Source of the DNA: Companilactobacillus musae
GTDB lineage: Bacteria > Bacillota > Bacilli > Lactobacillales > Lactobacillaceae
DNA length: 64,000 nt
NCBI RefSeq assembly: GCF_003967595.1
Contig: NZ_BIFW01000005.1
Coordinates: forward strand, 62,001-126,000
Reading direction: 5' to 3'
Shown piece by piece: positions 18,848 to 27,732 of this stretch. Both the position numbers and the translations under genes were made by a program. The notes under the pieces are model-generated. The model worked only from the letters and a program-made list of their open reading frames with translations, made no database searches and was not told the DNA's origin. Each line of letters starts with the position of its first letter. The first letter of the stretch is position 1.

Positions 18848-19282
18848 TTAATATAGTTTTTCAAGCATATCCAAACGGATTTGGTGACGTCCACCAGCGT
18901 AGTTAACACCTAAGTATTCATCAACGATTGATTCGGCACGTTTCTTACCAACAATTCCTGCACCAATAGCGATAGCTTTAGCACCATTGTGTTGTGTTGT
19001 CATATGAGCTGTGTTTTCTTCAGTAACGTTAGCTGTTACCATTCCATGAATCTTGTTACTTGCCATAGCTGAACCTGTACCATATTCATCGAACATGATT
19101 CCACGGTCTGTCTTGCCATCAAGAACTGCATGTGTAACAAGAAGTGATGAATCAACAAAATCAGCAGCTGGTTCTTCTGATAGGTCAACAACTTCGTAAC
19201 CTTTACCTTCATTTTCAAGGTAATCCTTGATATAGTTCTTTAATTCCAATCCTGCTTTATCTGAAGCTAATGCGATCTTCAT
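18848..19282 (-). CDS. lacA: Galactose-6-phosphate isomerase subunit A
   Basis: 144 residues, as expected for LacA. Starts [15 protein letters not shown], carries [14 protein letters not shown] (the LacA counterpart of the CGTG loop, without the Cys) and [16 protein letters not shown]. Partner of LacB in the galactose-6-phosphate isomerase complex. It follows lacR by 17 bp, so regulator and enzymes share a transcript. Confidence 0.95.
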   Translation of the reverse strand: MKIALASDKAGLELKNYIKDYLENEGKGYEVVDLSEEPAADFVDSSLLVTHAVLDGKTDRGIMFDEYGTGSAMASNKIHGMVTANVTEENTAHMTTQHNGAKAIAIGAGIVGKKRAESIVDEYLGVNYAGGRHQIRLDMLEKLY

Positions 19283-19299
19283 AAAATAATCCCTCCATT

Positions 19300-20061
19300 T
19301 TAGTTGGTTATAAGTCTTACATATTGTTGATAGTAATCTTTAGTTTCCTTAGAAGCACTCTTGTTAGTAACCAGATAGTCTACATCGTCCAAACTATAGA
19401 AAGTATAAAAATCATTTCTATTTAATTTGTATTTATCAGCGACAATGTATTTTGTCTGGGAATTATTTAAAGCAACGCTTTGAATTCTACCTTCTTCGGT
19501 ATTAGCAGTCATAATTTGTGAATTTTGAATACCATTAACACCTACGAATGCTTTATCGAATTTCAGTCCACTCACAGCATTGCTTGCCAAAGCACCAATC
19601 AGTGTTCCTGAGCGACTACGATAAATACCGCCAGCTAAAATTAATTCACAGTTAAGATCTGAATTTTTAAAGCTTTCAAAGACAGGAATACTAATTGTCA
19701 CGACCCTCAAAGAATTCACATTTTTAATGTTTTGAGCAATCAATTCAAGCGTTGTTCCTGGACCGATAAAGATAGTATCGAAATTATCAATTTCACCTGC
19801 TGCTAATTTAGCTAGTTCTTGTTTTTCTTTGATATGAACCTCACGTTTTTCAACATGAGAAGCTTCCTCCAATGGAGAAACGCTAATTTTTTGAGCGCCA
19901 CCGTGAATTCGAATCAACTTGCCAGATTCTGACAATTCTTCAAGATCACGACGGATAGTCATATCAGAACAATCCAATAATGTAGTTAAGTCGTTAACAG
20001 TAACAATGTCATTCTTATCTAATTCGGATAGAATCTTTAGAAAGCGTTCTTTCTTTAACAA
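19300..20061 (-). CDS. lacR: DeoR-family repressor of the lac/PTS locus (LacR-like)
   Basis: 253 residues. N-terminal DeoR HTH ([20 protein letters not shown]-type, about residues 18-42) and a C-terminal DeoRC ligand domain with [22 protein letters not shown] and the KAFVGVNGI stretch. LacR repressors release DNA on binding tagatose-6-phosphate. Encoded first in the lacRAB transcript and divergent from the PTS genes; two near-identical operator-like sequences (20078-20100 and 20278-20300) lie by the two promoters. Ligand identity is inferred from context. Confidence 0.88.
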   Translation of the reverse strand: MLKKERFLKILSELDKNDIVTVNDLTTLLDCSDMTIRRDLEELSESGKLIRIHGGAQKISVSPLEEASHVEKREVHIKEKQELAKLAAGEIDNFDTIFIGPGTTLELIAQNIKNVNSLRVVTISIPVFESFKNSDLNCELILAGGIYRSRSGTLIGALASNAVSGLKFDKAFVGVNGIQNSQIMTANTEEGRIQSVALNNSQTKYIVADKYKLNRNDFYTFYSLDDVDYLVTNKSASKETKDYYQQYVRLITN

Positions 20062-20077
20062 AAGATCACCTCTTTTT

Positions 20078-20100
20078 GTTTACTATTGTTCGTTACAAAC
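20078..20100. promoter_or_regulatory. LacR operator-like site 1
   Basis: gtttactattgttc followed by gttacaaac; the first 14 bases recur exactly at 20278. It overlaps the start region of the lacR transcript. Confidence 0.6.
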
Positions 20101-20102
20101 AT

Positions 20103-20131
20103 AATTTAGCATCTGATTGTGCGTTTGTCAA
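20103..20131 (-). promoter_or_regulatory. Promoter of lacR-lacA-lacB
   Basis: On the minus strand TTGACA (20131-20126), 17-bp spacer, TAAATT (20108-20103). Confidence 0.6.
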
Positions 20132-20257
20132 TTGTTTTTGACAGCTAAATGTTTATTTCTTTGTAAGTGTTTACTTAATTGATTAAACAAATTAAACACT
20201 GGTTTATCACGTTATATAGGAAGAGTTATTTATGGTCTTATATTTCGTTATTAGGTA

Positions 20258-20286
20258 TTGACATATTTTATGATAGCGTTTACTAT
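20258..20286 (+). promoter_or_regulatory. Promoter of the galactitol-type PTS operon
   Basis: TTGACA (20258-20263), 17-bp spacer, TACTAT (20281-20286). A cre site and a LacR operator-like sequence overlap its -10. Confidence 0.7.
20271..20284 (+). promoter_or_regulatory. cre site overlapping the PTS promoter
   Basis: TGATAGCGTTTACT matches the 14-base cre consensus at all fixed positions but the last. Its position over the -10 predicts repression by CcpA. Confidence 0.65.
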
Positions 20287-20300
20287 TGTTCTTGTAAACA
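20278..20300. promoter_or_regulatory. LacR operator-like site 2
   Basis: gtttactattgttc then ttgtaaaca, repeating the 14-base core of site 1, with gtttac / gtaaac dyad ends. It covers the -10 and start site of the PTS operon. Confidence 0.65.
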
Positions 20301-20331
20301 AAAACAAACAAACGGGTAGGTGATGGTGTTA

Positions 20332-20844
20332 ATGAGTGATTTAGCTACTGATCAACTATTTAGCGAAAACGAAGTTTATATTTCAAAAGCTTCAACACAA
20401 GAGGAAGTGTTTCGCGAAGTAGCTGATTCTTTATTAAAGAAGAACCTTGTAACTAAGGACTTCATTAATAACTTATTGGAACGTGAACAGAACTATCCTA
20501 CTGGAATTGATATGTCAGTTGTATCACCAAAGATACCAAATATAGCAATCCCACATACGGAGAGCGAATTCGTAAAGGCAAGGATGATTGTTCCCATTAA
20601 GTTAGATAAAGAAATTTCTTTCCATAATATGATTGATCCTAAGAAAGAATTTCCAGTGAAGTTTTTATTCATGATTTTAAACAATGATCCTGAAGGTCAA
20701 TCAAACATTTTGGCACAGATCATGGACTTCATGGCTCGTACATCTGAAAACGAGCTTGTACCATTCTTTAAGAGTGACGATCCAAAAGAGATCTATGCTT
20801 TCTTGAATCGTAAATTTATTAAATATGCAAAGAGTAATGAATAA
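20332..20844 (+). CDS. PTS system EIIA component (galactitol/fructose type)
   Basis: 170 residues from the ATG at 20332, placed 9 nt after aggtg; earlier in-frame GTG/ATG codons (20320, 20323) lack spacing. The PTS_EIIA_2 pattern is clear, with the phospho-accepting His in NIAIPHTESEFVKA. It passes phosphate from HPr to the EIIB encoded next. With EIIB and EIIC it makes a three-gene gat-type PTS, divergent from lacRAB; the shared operator suggests import of galactose, lactose-derived galactose or tagatose-related sugar feeding LacAB. Confidence 0.88.
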   Translation: MSDLATDQLFSENEVYISKASTQEEVFREVADSLLKKNLVTKDFINNLLEREQNYPTGIDMSVVSPKIPNIAIPHTESEFVKARMIVPIKLDKEISFHNMIDPKKEFPVKFLFMILNNDPEGQSNILAQIMDFMARTSENELVPFFKSDDPKEIYAFLNRKFIKYAKSNE

Positions 20845-20861
20845 AAAGGAGAGTATGTATT

Positions 20862-21167
20862 ATGTTCAAAATTTTAGCTGCTTGTGGTGCCGGAGTTAAC
20901 TCAAGTCACCAAATCAAAGATGCTTTGGAAACAGAAATGAGCAATCGTGGATATGATGTTCAAGCCGATGCCGTTATGGTTAAGGATATTACTGAAGATA
21001 TGTTGAAGGATTACGATTTGTTTACACCAATCGCCGCAACAGATTTAGGATTCACACCAAGTTGCCCAGTTGTTGATGCTGGTCCTATCCTATATAGAAT
21101 GCCTGCTATGGCAAAGCCTGTTTATGACCAAGTAGAACAAGCTATTAAGGATAGTGGCAAAGCTTAG
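20862..21167 (+). CDS. PTS system EIIB component (galactitol type)
   Basis: 101 residues. The phosphocysteine is Cys8 in ILAACGAGVNSSHQIKDA, the PTS_IIB_lactose/galactitol loop. It receives phosphate from EIIA and hands it to the sugar bound by EIIC. 17 bp after EIIA with an aaaggaga ribosome site. Confidence 0.92.
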   Translation: MFKILAACGAGVNSSHQIKDALETEMSNRGYDVQADAVMVKDITEDMLKDYDLFTPIAATDLGFTPSCPVVDAGPILYRMPAMAKPVYDQVEQAIKDSGKA

Positions 21168-21196
21168 TTTTAATAATCGTCTAGGGGGAAACGGAT

Positions 21197-22615
21197 ATGT
21201 CAGGAATTATTGATTTTGCCAACGCGATATTCAAACCGTTAATTGACCTTGGTGCCGCACCAATGATGTTAATCGTTTTGACAATTATCGCTTTGATCTT
21301 TAGAGTTAAATTCTCTAAGGCTTTGGAGGGTGGTATTAAATTAGCCATTGCTCTTACAGCTATCAGTGCCGTTATTGGATTGTTAACAACAGCATTCCAA
21401 GACGCATTGAATGCCTTCGTTAAGTCAACTGGTATTCAACTATCAGTTACTGACTTAGGTTGGGCTCCATTAGCTACTATTACTTGGGGTTCACCATATA
21501 CATTGTTCTTCTTGTTAGTTATGGTTATCGTTAATATCGTTATGATCGTGCTAAACAAGACAAATACACTTGATGTTGATATTTTTGATATTTGGCATCT
21601 AGCTTTCGTTGGTTTGTTGGCTATGTTCTTCGGAGCAAATCTACTAATTACAACAATCCTAGTTATTTTCATTGGTGTTTTGAAGATTATCAACTCTGAT
21701 TTGATGAAACCTACTTTTAATGATCTACTTCATGCACCAGCTTCAAACCCAATGACAACAACACATATGAACTACATGATGAACCCAATCATCATGGTCT
21801 TTGATAAGTTGTTTGATGTTATCTTCCCATGGTTAGATAAATTTGATTTCGATGCCGCTGCATTGAACAAGAAGATCGGTTTCTGGGGAAGCAAGTTTGC
21901 TATTGGTATTTATTTAGGTATCTTTATTGGTTTACTTTCACACCAAGGTGTTAAGGAAATCTTTACACTATCATTTACAGCTGCTTTCTGTTTGGAACTA
22001 TTCTCACTTATCGGTTCATGGTTTATCGCTGCCGTTGAACCATTATCACAAGGTATTACAGACTTCGCTAACAAGAAGTTAAAGGGTCGTACAATGAACG
22101 TTGGACTTGACTGGCCATTCATCGCTGGACGTGCTGAAATCTGGGCTGCTGCTAATGTTCTAGCACCTATCATGCTTCTTGAAGCTTTAGTATTACCTGG
22201 CAACAAGATCTTACCTTTAGGTGGTATTATCGCCATGGGTGTTACACCAGCATTGTTAGTTGTTACACGTGGTAAGATTATCCGTATGATCGTTATCGGT
22301 GCTATCGAACTTCCATTGTTCCTATGGGCCGGTACATTATCAGCTCCTATGGTTACTGAAACTGCTAAGAAACTTGGCGCATTCCCTAAGGGTCTTGCAT
22401 CAGGTACAATGATTTCTCACTCAACTATGGAAGGTCCTGTTGAGAAATTCCTTGCTTACTTAGTAGGTAACGCTTCAACTGGCCAAATTAAATTTGTTCT
22501 TTACGCTGCATTAGCTCTAATTGCATACCTATTGATCTTTATCTGGTACGCAAAGCAAATGAAGAAGAGAAACAAAGTTTATGCTGACGAAGCTGCTGCT
22601 AAAGCTGCTAAATAG
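21197..22615 (+). CDS. PTS system EIIC, galactitol family
   Basis: 472 residues with about ten or more hydrophobic segments, matching GatC-type EIIC (TC 4.A.5). Typical stretches are PLIDLGAAPMMLIVLTIIAL, VGLDWPFIAGRAEIWAAANV and the C-terminal Lys/Ala-rich tail. It is the membrane channel of the PTS. In lactobacilli such transporters adjacent to lacABCD have been linked to galactose uptake as galactose-6-phosphate; here the link rests on the shared operator and gene order. Confidence 0.92.
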   Translation: MSGIIDFANAIFKPLIDLGAAPMMLIVLTIIALIFRVKFSKALEGGIKLAIALTAISAVIGLLTTAFQDALNAFVKSTGIQLSVTDLGWAPLATITWGSPYTLFFLLVMVIVNIVMIVLNKTNTLDVDIFDIWHLAFVGLLAMFFGANLLITTILVIFIGVLKIINSDLMKPTFNDLLHAPASNPMTTTHMNYMMNPIIMVFDKLFDVIFPWLDKFDFDAAALNKKIGFWGSKFAIGIYLGIFIGLLSHQGVKEIFTLSFTAAFCLELFSLIGSWFIAAVEPLSQGITDFANKKLKGRTMNVGLDWPFIAGRAEIWAAANVLAPIMLLEALVLPGNKILPLGGIIAMGVTPALLVVTRGKIIRMIVIGAIELPLFLWAGTLSAPMVTETAKKLGAFPKGLASGTMISHSTMEGPVEKFLAYLVGNASTGQIKFVLYAALALIAYLLIFIWYAKQMKKRNKVYADEAAAKAAK

Positions 22616-22629
22616 TTAGATAATTAAAA

Positions 22630-22664
22630 AACTCTCGGAAGATGATTTCGAGAGTTTTTTTGTA
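22630..22664 (+). terminator. Terminator of the galactitol-type PTS operon
   Basis: actctcg / cgagagt stem with a run of seven T. Confidence 0.85.
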
Positions 22665-22668
22665 TATA

Positions 22669-22709
22669 TTTTTTTAAGTGGTACTTTAATTGAAAACCAC
22701 TTAAAAAAA
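22669..22709. repeat. Perfect inverted repeat in the PTS-GntR gap
   Basis: ttttttaagtggt (22670-22682) and accacttaaaaaa (22696-22708) form a 13-bp perfect dyad with a 13-nt loop; symmetric A/T runs make a second, bidirectional terminator likely. Confidence 0.6.
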
Positions 22710-22797
22710 TACCACCTTTGATAATATGGATCTTATCCCTTGATATGAAGTGTTTTATGAGAAGAACCATTCAAAATAAAAATAATAATTTATGCTT

Positions 22798-22811
22798 TGA
22801 AAGCGTTGACA
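22798..22811 (+). promoter_or_regulatory. Perfect cre site over the promoter of the GntR-PTS operon
   Basis: TGAAAGCGTTGACA fits every fixed position of the cre consensus and its last six bases are the -35 hexamer. Confidence 0.75.
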
Positions 22812-22836
22812 TAATACTAAGATGATGCTTTACTAT
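22806..22836 (+). promoter_or_regulatory. Promoter of the GntR/mannose-family PTS operon
   Basis: TTGACA (22806-22811) and TACTAT (22831-22836) with a 19-bp spacer; a weaker TTTACT gives 17 bp. Confidence 0.5.
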
Positions 22837-22844
22837 GGGTGTGG

Positions 22845-22856
22845 TTGTTATAACAA
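22845..22856. promoter_or_regulatory. Candidate GntR operator
   Basis: The perfect 12-bp palindrome TTGTTATAACAA lies just after the -10 and 24 bp before the GntR start; a further ataacaa half follows. Confidence 0.55.
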
Positions 22857-22879
22857 TATAACAAGTTGAGGAAATCCGG

Positions 22880-23590
22880 ATGAACAATATAATGCCACTG
22901 TATCAAAGTATGCTAAACAATCTAATTCAGAAGATTGAATCAGGACAGCTACCTGAGAATAGTAAATTGCCTTCTGAACAAAAATTGGGTGAAATTTATA
23001 AAGTTTCACGAATTACGGTTAGAAGGGCACTGGCTGAATTAGAAAATAGAAATTACATATATAAAAAACAAGGACAAGGGTCATTTGTTGCGGCAAATGA
23101 TGAGTCGAATAATAAAATTTCTTTTTTAGATGTAGAAAAGTTAATAACAGATATGGGAGCAATTCCCAAAGTAGAATTGCAAAAGTTTGAATTGAATATT
23201 GATGGTTCAGAGAAACGAGTTCGAAAAGAATTAGGTTTAGAAGCTGATGATTATTTGTACATAATTCAATTTATGTACTACGCAGATGGAGAACCAACCT
23301 TTCTGGAAAAAATCTACCTACCATTTAAAGAGTTTCCAATGATTCACAAAAGTGAAGTTGAAAATAACGATAAGTTTATTCCGTTTATTGCTAAAAAATA
23401 TCAACAATATCCTGAATTTATTTCTCAAACTGAACCAAGTTTGATTACGAAACAAAATCGGAAAGTTTTTAATTTAAATGTCGGAGATCCGTTAGTTAAC
23501 ATTCAAAAAAAGGGAATTTTTAACGGTAAGTTTGTTTATTATAGTCAATCTACCGTTGTCGGCGATTTAATAATGTTCATAGTTAAGTAG
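22880..23590 (+). CDS. GntR-family regulator with UTRA domain
   Basis: 236 residues. N-terminal winged HTH (LPSEQKLGEIYKVSRITVRRALAELE, about 31-56; recognition helix ITVRRALAEL) and a C-terminal UTRA effector domain, the HutC/NagR subgroup. Such proteins typically bind phosphorylated sugars. First gene of the PTS operon, with a palindrome at its own promoter, so likely an autoregulated local repressor. The ligand is presumably the phosphorylated product of the PTS encoded downstream. Confidence 0.9.
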   Translation: MNNIMPLYQSMLNNLIQKIESGQLPENSKLPSEQKLGEIYKVSRITVRRALAELENRNYIYKKQGQGSFVAANDESNNKISFLDVEKLITDMGAIPKVELQKFELNIDGSEKRVRKELGLEADDYLYIIQFMYYADGEPTFLEKIYLPFKEFPMIHKSEVENNDKFIPFIAKKYQQYPEFISQTEPSLITKQNRKVFNLNVGDPLVNIQKKGIFNGKFVYYSQSTVVGDLIMFIVK

Positions 23591-23606
23591 GAAGAGGTAA
23601 TTGATA

Positions 23607-24089
23607 ATGGGTGAACCAAATATCGTTTTAACAAGAATTGACAACAGACTTGTGCATGGACAGGTCGGAGTTGTCTGGACATCATCGACAGGAGCTAATT
23701 TGTTGTTAGTAGCTAATGACGATACTGCTAATGATCCACTTCAACAAGAATTAATGTCAGCTACCGCTGAAAGTTCAGGCGTAGGAATTCGTTTTTGGAC
23801 AATTGAAAAAACTATTAACAATATTCATCGTGCTAGTGCTCGTCAAAAGATCTTTGTTGTTGTTCGTACACCGGAGGATGCCCGTAGATTAGTTGAGGGC
23901 GGTGTTCCATTGAAAGATATTGATATTGGTAACATGCATTTTTCCGATGGTAAAAAACAAGTTACAAAATACACATACATGGACGATAAAGACATTGCTG
24001 ATTTGAAAGCATGTGCCGATAAGGGTGCCAATGTTTATGTACAAGAAGTTCCAGAAGATAAAAAACAACCTTTGGAAGAAGTGATCTAG
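23607..24089 (+). CDS. PTS EIIB, mannose/sorbose family (AgaV-like)
   Basis: 161 residues from the ATG at 23607 with agagg upstream; a TTG at 23601 is less likely. The phospho-histidine lies in RIDNRLVHGQVGVVW (His17), the signature of mannose-family EIIB. It starts the set B-C-D-A. Gene order and GntR regulator resemble N-acetylgalactosamine/galactosamine (Aga) systems, but no deacetylase, deaminase or glycosidase is encoded nearby, so the sugar is undetermined. Confidence 0.9.
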   Translation: MGEPNIVLTRIDNRLVHGQVGVVWTSSTGANLLLVANDDTANDPLQQELMSATAESSGVGIRFWTIEKTINNIHRASARQKIFVVVRTPEDARRLVEGGVPLKDIDIGNMHFSDGKKQVTKYTYMDDKDIADLKACADKGANVYVQEVPEDKKQPLEEVI

Positions 24090-24090
24090 G

Positions 24091-24900
24091 ATGCAAGTTA
24101 CTTTAATGCAAGGAATTTTAATTGGAATCTTTGCCATTATTTCAGGTATTGATTTCTGGTGGGAAGGCTTTTACATCTTTAGACCAATGATTGTTTGTAC
24201 AATCACAGGTATGATACTTGGCAATATTACTTTAGGTATTGTTGCTGCTGGTCTAACAGAATTAGCTTTTGCCGGTCTAACCCCAGTTGGTGGAACACAG
24301 CCGCCTAACCCTATTATGGCTGGTATTATGACAGTTGTACTTGCTTATACAACAGGTAAGTCACCAGCCACTGCTATTGGTTTAGCATTACCATTTAGTA
24401 TTTTGATGCAATACATTATCTTGTTCTACTATTCAGCATTTTCAGTTTTGACAAAGAAACTTGATACTTATGCTGCAAATGGTGAGACAAAGAAATATAC
24501 ACAATTAGCTTTATTGCCAACTTGGATAGTTGGTTTATCATACGGAATTATTGCATTCCTATGTGTCTATGGTGCTCAAGCACCTATGAAAGATTTAGTA
24601 AATTCAATGCCTGTATGGTTAAGTCACGGATTTGAAATTGCCGGTAGTATTCTACCTGCTGTTGGTTTTGGATTACTTTTAAAGAGTATGTTGAAAGCCA
24701 GATATGTTCCATACCTTCTAATTGGATTTACAGCAGCATGTTTCATTAAGTTTGGAAACTTGATGCCTGTCGCTGTTATCGGTGTAGCTCTTGCTTTGAT
24801 CGAATATAACAGAAGTAAGAAAGACGCTGAGAATGAAAAGAAAATGAAGGCAGTTATGGAAAATGCCAATAACAATGGAGATGATGAAGATGGAATCTAA
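24091..24900 (+). CDS. PTS EIIC, mannose/sorbose family
   Basis: 269 residues, mostly hydrophobic, with GIFAIISGIDFWWEGFYIF, the conserved GLTELAFAGLTPVGG region and NPIMAGIM. Forms the translocation channel with EIID. Starts one base after the EIIB stop. C-terminal tail is charged (KKDAENEKKMK). Confidence 0.92.
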   Translation: MQVTLMQGILIGIFAIISGIDFWWEGFYIFRPMIVCTITGMILGNITLGIVAAGLTELAFAGLTPVGGTQPPNPIMAGIMTVVLAYTTGKSPATAIGLALPFSILMQYIILFYYSAFSVLTKKLDTYAANGETKKYTQLALLPTWIVGLSYGIIAFLCVYGAQAPMKDLVNSMPVWLSHGFEIAGSILPAVGFGLLLKSMLKARYVPYLLIGFTAACFIKFGNLMPVAVIGVALALIEYNRSKKDAENEKKMKAVMENANNNGDDEDGI

Positions 24901-25708
24901 AAAAACTGAAACTCCAAAAAGAGGTAAATTGACTAAGCACGATGTCAGAATGCTTGGTATTAGATCTCTATTTAATCAATCTGCAATGAATTATGAGAGA
25001 ATGCAGGCTGATGGCTGGACTTTAGCTATGATGCCAGCTTTGAAGAAAATTTATAAGGATGATAAAGAGGGATTGGCTGATTCTTTGAAATCCAATCTAC
25101 AATTTATCAACACTAATAATTACACCGCCCCATTGTTAATGGGTCTTGAAGCTTCATTGGAAGAAAATGGTGAGAAACGTTCAACCATCGATGGTTTGAG
25201 AATTGCTTTGTTCGGACCTTTAGCTGGTATTGGTGATGCGATTACTTGGTTCACTATTTTACCTATCGTTGCCGGTATTACAGCTTCATTTGCTAAACAA
25301 GGAAGTATTTTAGGACCATTGATCTTCTTCCTAGTTTATCTTGCAATGTTCTTTGCTCGTATTCCAATTGCACAATTGGGATATACAACAGGTACAAAAG
25401 CTATTTCTAAAATTAGAGAGAATTCAGCGATTGTTTCTCATGCTGCTAGTGTTTTAGGCTGTACGGTTATCGGTGGTTTGATTGCTACTTATGTTCAAAT
25501 TACTGTTAAGACTAAAATTCCTGTTTCAGCAGGTCATACAATTGCTTTACAAACACAATTCTTTGATCGTATTTTCCCTAACATTTTGCCATTAGGTTAT
25601 ACATTCTTACTTTATTGGCTACTTAAAAAGAAGAATGTTTCACCAGTTATTCTAATTTTGGCAACATTTATCTTTGCTATCTTATTCTCATGGTTGGGGG
25701 TACTATAA
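24890..25708 (+). CDS. PTS EIID, mannose/sorbose family
   Basis: 272 residues from the ATG at 24890, 9 nt after ggag; overlaps the EIIC gene by 11 bp. Earlier in-frame Met codons lie inside EIIC. Typical EIID features: RSLFNQSAMNYERMQ near the N-terminus, ATPase-like GPLAGIGDAITWFT, and membrane helices in the C-terminal third. EIID exists only in mannose-class PTS and builds the membrane complex with EIIC. Confidence 0.92.
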   Translation: MESKKTETPKRGKLTKHDVRMLGIRSLFNQSAMNYERMQADGWTLAMMPALKKIYKDDKEGLADSLKSNLQFINTNNYTAPLLMGLEASLEENGEKRSTIDGLRIALFGPLAGIGDAITWFTILPIVAGITASFAKQGSILGPLIFFLVYLAMFFARIPIAQLGYTTGTKAISKIRENSAIVSHAASVLGCTVIGGLIATYVQITVKTKIPVSAGHTIALQTQFFDRIFPNILPLGYTFLLYWLLKKKNVSPVILILATFIFAILFSWLGVL

Positions 25709-26130
25709 TGAAGTTAATCGTTACAGGACATGGAAATTATGCAACTGGAATTGAGTCTACAGTCAAATTGTTAGCTGGTGGATTAACAGGTGTTAGTTTC
25801 ATCGACTTTACCGGTGACATGGACGAAAAGAGTTTGAGTAAGAAATTCGTAGAAGAAATAAAAAATGATGATCAAATTGTATTTATCTGTGATTTACTTG
25901 GTGGAACACCTTTTAAAGAAGCTGTAAAATTGAGTATGTCGAGTGATAAAGAAATCAGCGTTACTTGTGGTTGTAATGTTGGTTCAATCATGGAAATTGG
26001 TTTGCAGCTAGCCAATTATAATGGTAGTTCTAAAGAATTAGCTGACAAAATCGTTTCAATTAGTCAGAATCAGACCAAGGTTTTTGAACACAAGAATGCA
26101 GAACCTGAGCCTGATGAAGATGGTATCTAA
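25708..26130 (+). CDS. PTS EIIA, mannose family (AgaF/ManX-like)
   Basis: 140 residues from the ATG at 25708, which shares one base with the EIID stop; ggggg lies upstream. The phospho-histidine is His8 in VTGHGNYATGI; VFICDLLGGTPFKEA is the other family hallmark. Last gene of the operon, followed by a terminator. It phosphorylates EIIB. Confidence 0.92.
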   Translation: MKLIVTGHGNYATGIESTVKLLAGGLTGVSFIDFTGDMDEKSLSKKFVEEIKNDDQIVFICDLLGGTPFKEAVKLSMSSDKEISVTCGCNVGSIMEIGLQLANYNGSSKELADKIVSISQNQTKVFEHKNAEPEPDEDGI

Positions 26131-26156
26131 AACTGTATTAAACCTTCAAATATTCC

Positions 26157-26192
26157 AAAAAAGCCAGGGTGGCCCATACCTTGGCTTTTTTG
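26157..26192 (+). terminator. Terminator of the mannose-family PTS operon
   Basis: aaaaaagcca / tggctttttt outer stem with an inner ggt / acc pair and a T tail. Confidence 0.85.
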
Positions 26193-26339
26193 TTTGAGTT
26201 AATTTTCAAATATAAATGATAATGTTTTGACCATACTTAAAATATATATTTTGTTATAGTGAGCCTTAATGTAAAAAATGGGGAAAGCCAATATTTATCT
26301 AAGCTAGCTATTGTATAATAAACCTGAGGAGATGAAAGT

Positions 26340-27713
26340 ATGAGCAGAACACCGTATACTTTTCAAGATACTGACGCTTTTAAAAGTACTGAACAATTAA
26401 TTATTAGAGGACGTTTTTTTGCGACTACTGTCTCTGATAAATTCAATCAATTTGAACCTAAAAAAAGAAATATTCATAAGATATTAAATATTAAGAATAA
26501 GCTACTTGTTCCAGAACTCTTGGCCGTTAAACGGGAAAGAATGTCAAAATCTCTCTTTGCTTTCTTCCGTGGAACAGTTGATGTTATGCACTATGATCTT
26601 TCTAGGAACGAAAACAGTGGTATCAAAGTTCTAGTCGGTGGGGATGCTCATTTGGGCAACTTTGGTTTCTATGGCTCATCAGAAGGTCAATTATTATTTG
26701 ATATGAATGATTTTGATGAGGCCCATTTAGGTCATTGGGAATATGATCTCAAAAGACTTCTGGTTAGTGCCTTAATTGTGGCTAGATCACATGGATTCGT
26801 GGAAACTGACGTACAGGAATTTTTATTGACGGTAGTTGATACTTATTTCGATACTTTGAAACATATGACTAAAATTTCAGAAATGAAACGTTTTATTTTG
26901 CCAAACACACTTCAAAATATTACGGAGATCTTTGGTAAATTAAAGGATAATGAAGAGTATTTTCAGGAATCCTTTAATAAGATGATTGCTAAGAGCATCA
27001 AAAAAGCTCAAAAGAGTAACTCAAAATTAGTTATTGAAAAATATACTGAAATAGATTCATCTGGCGCACGTCGTTTTGTTGAGAATAAACCAGTAACGCA
27101 ACATATTAGTGAGAAGGATTATAAGAATGTTGTTGATGGTTACAAAAAATATAAAAAGAACCAACGTAGTGACGTCAGATTATTCTTAGAGGATTTTGAT
27201 ATTATTGATATTGTGCGCCATAGTGTAGGTGTTGGGAGCGTAGGGACTCTCTGCTATTTGATTTTGTTAAGAGATTTAGATAGCAACTACTTAGTACTTC
27301 AAGCTAAACAGGCTTTGCCTATTTATAATGATGATAAATTATATGCTGGCAATGAGGTTTCACAGGGACAAAATATCGTTGATAGTCAATTAATTTTGCA
27401 AAGTGCATCAGACCCATTTCTGGGTGCTTTCGATACTAAGAAATATAGTTTTTATATGCGTCAATTTAAAGATATGAAGTCGTCAATTAATTTGGATAAA
27501 TTGGATTTTGAATCATTTGAGGACTACGTTAAGGTTTGTGTTATTCTGCTAGCCAGAGCGCATTCACATTCACCAAATTATCCATTAATTATTGGATTCG
27601 GTGAGGAATACGCCGACATTGCTAATTCTTTGATGAACTTTACGAATAGCTATGTTAAGCAGGTTGAGTATGACTACGAATCATTTAAGAAGGAACAGAG
27701 GGATGAAGACTAA
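26340..27713 (+). CDS. DUF2252 family protein
   Basis: 457 residues. The DUF2252 core is evident: MSKSLFAFFRGTVDVMHYD, GGDAHLGNFGFYG, FDMNDFDEAHLGHWEYDLKRLLVS, and the C-terminal ARAHSHSP. The HLGNFG and FDMNDFDEA elements resemble the catalytic HxxN and metal-binding Asp of aminoglycoside-kinase-like folds, so a phosphotransferase role is plausible. It is 19 bp before the polyphosphate kinase gene and probably in the same operon, hinting at phosphate or stress metabolism. No biochemical function is established for the family. Confidence 0.85.
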   Translation: MSRTPYTFQDTDAFKSTEQLIIRGRFFATTVSDKFNQFEPKKRNIHKILNIKNKLLVPELLAVKRERMSKSLFAFFRGTVDVMHYDLSRNENSGIKVLVGGDAHLGNFGFYGSSEGQLLFDMNDFDEAHLGHWEYDLKRLLVSALIVARSHGFVETDVQEFLLTVVDTYFDTLKHMTKISEMKRFILPNTLQNITEIFGKLKDNEEYFQESFNKMIAKSIKKAQKSNSKLVIEKYTEIDSSGARRFVENKPVTQHISEKDYKNVVDGYKKYKKNQRSDVRLFLEDFDIIDIVRHSVGVGSVGTLCYLILLRDLDSNYLVLQAKQALPIYNDDKLYAGNEVSQGQNIVDSQLILQSASDPFLGAFDTKKYSFYMRQFKDMKSSINLDKLDFESFEDYVKVCVILLARAHSHSPNYPLIIGFGEEYADIANSLMNFTNSYVKQVEYDYESFKKEQRDED

Positions 27714-27732
27714 TTATAGAAATGAAGGTTAA

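Noticed and set aside
21910-22236. 108-codon minus-strand frame inside the galactitol EIIC gene
   Set aside because: Shadow of a strongly coding plus frame with normal codon use.
26166-26180. gggtggcccatacc resembling a T-box antiterminator motif
   Set aside because: It is within a simple terminator stem after a PTS operon and lacks the remaining T-box elements.
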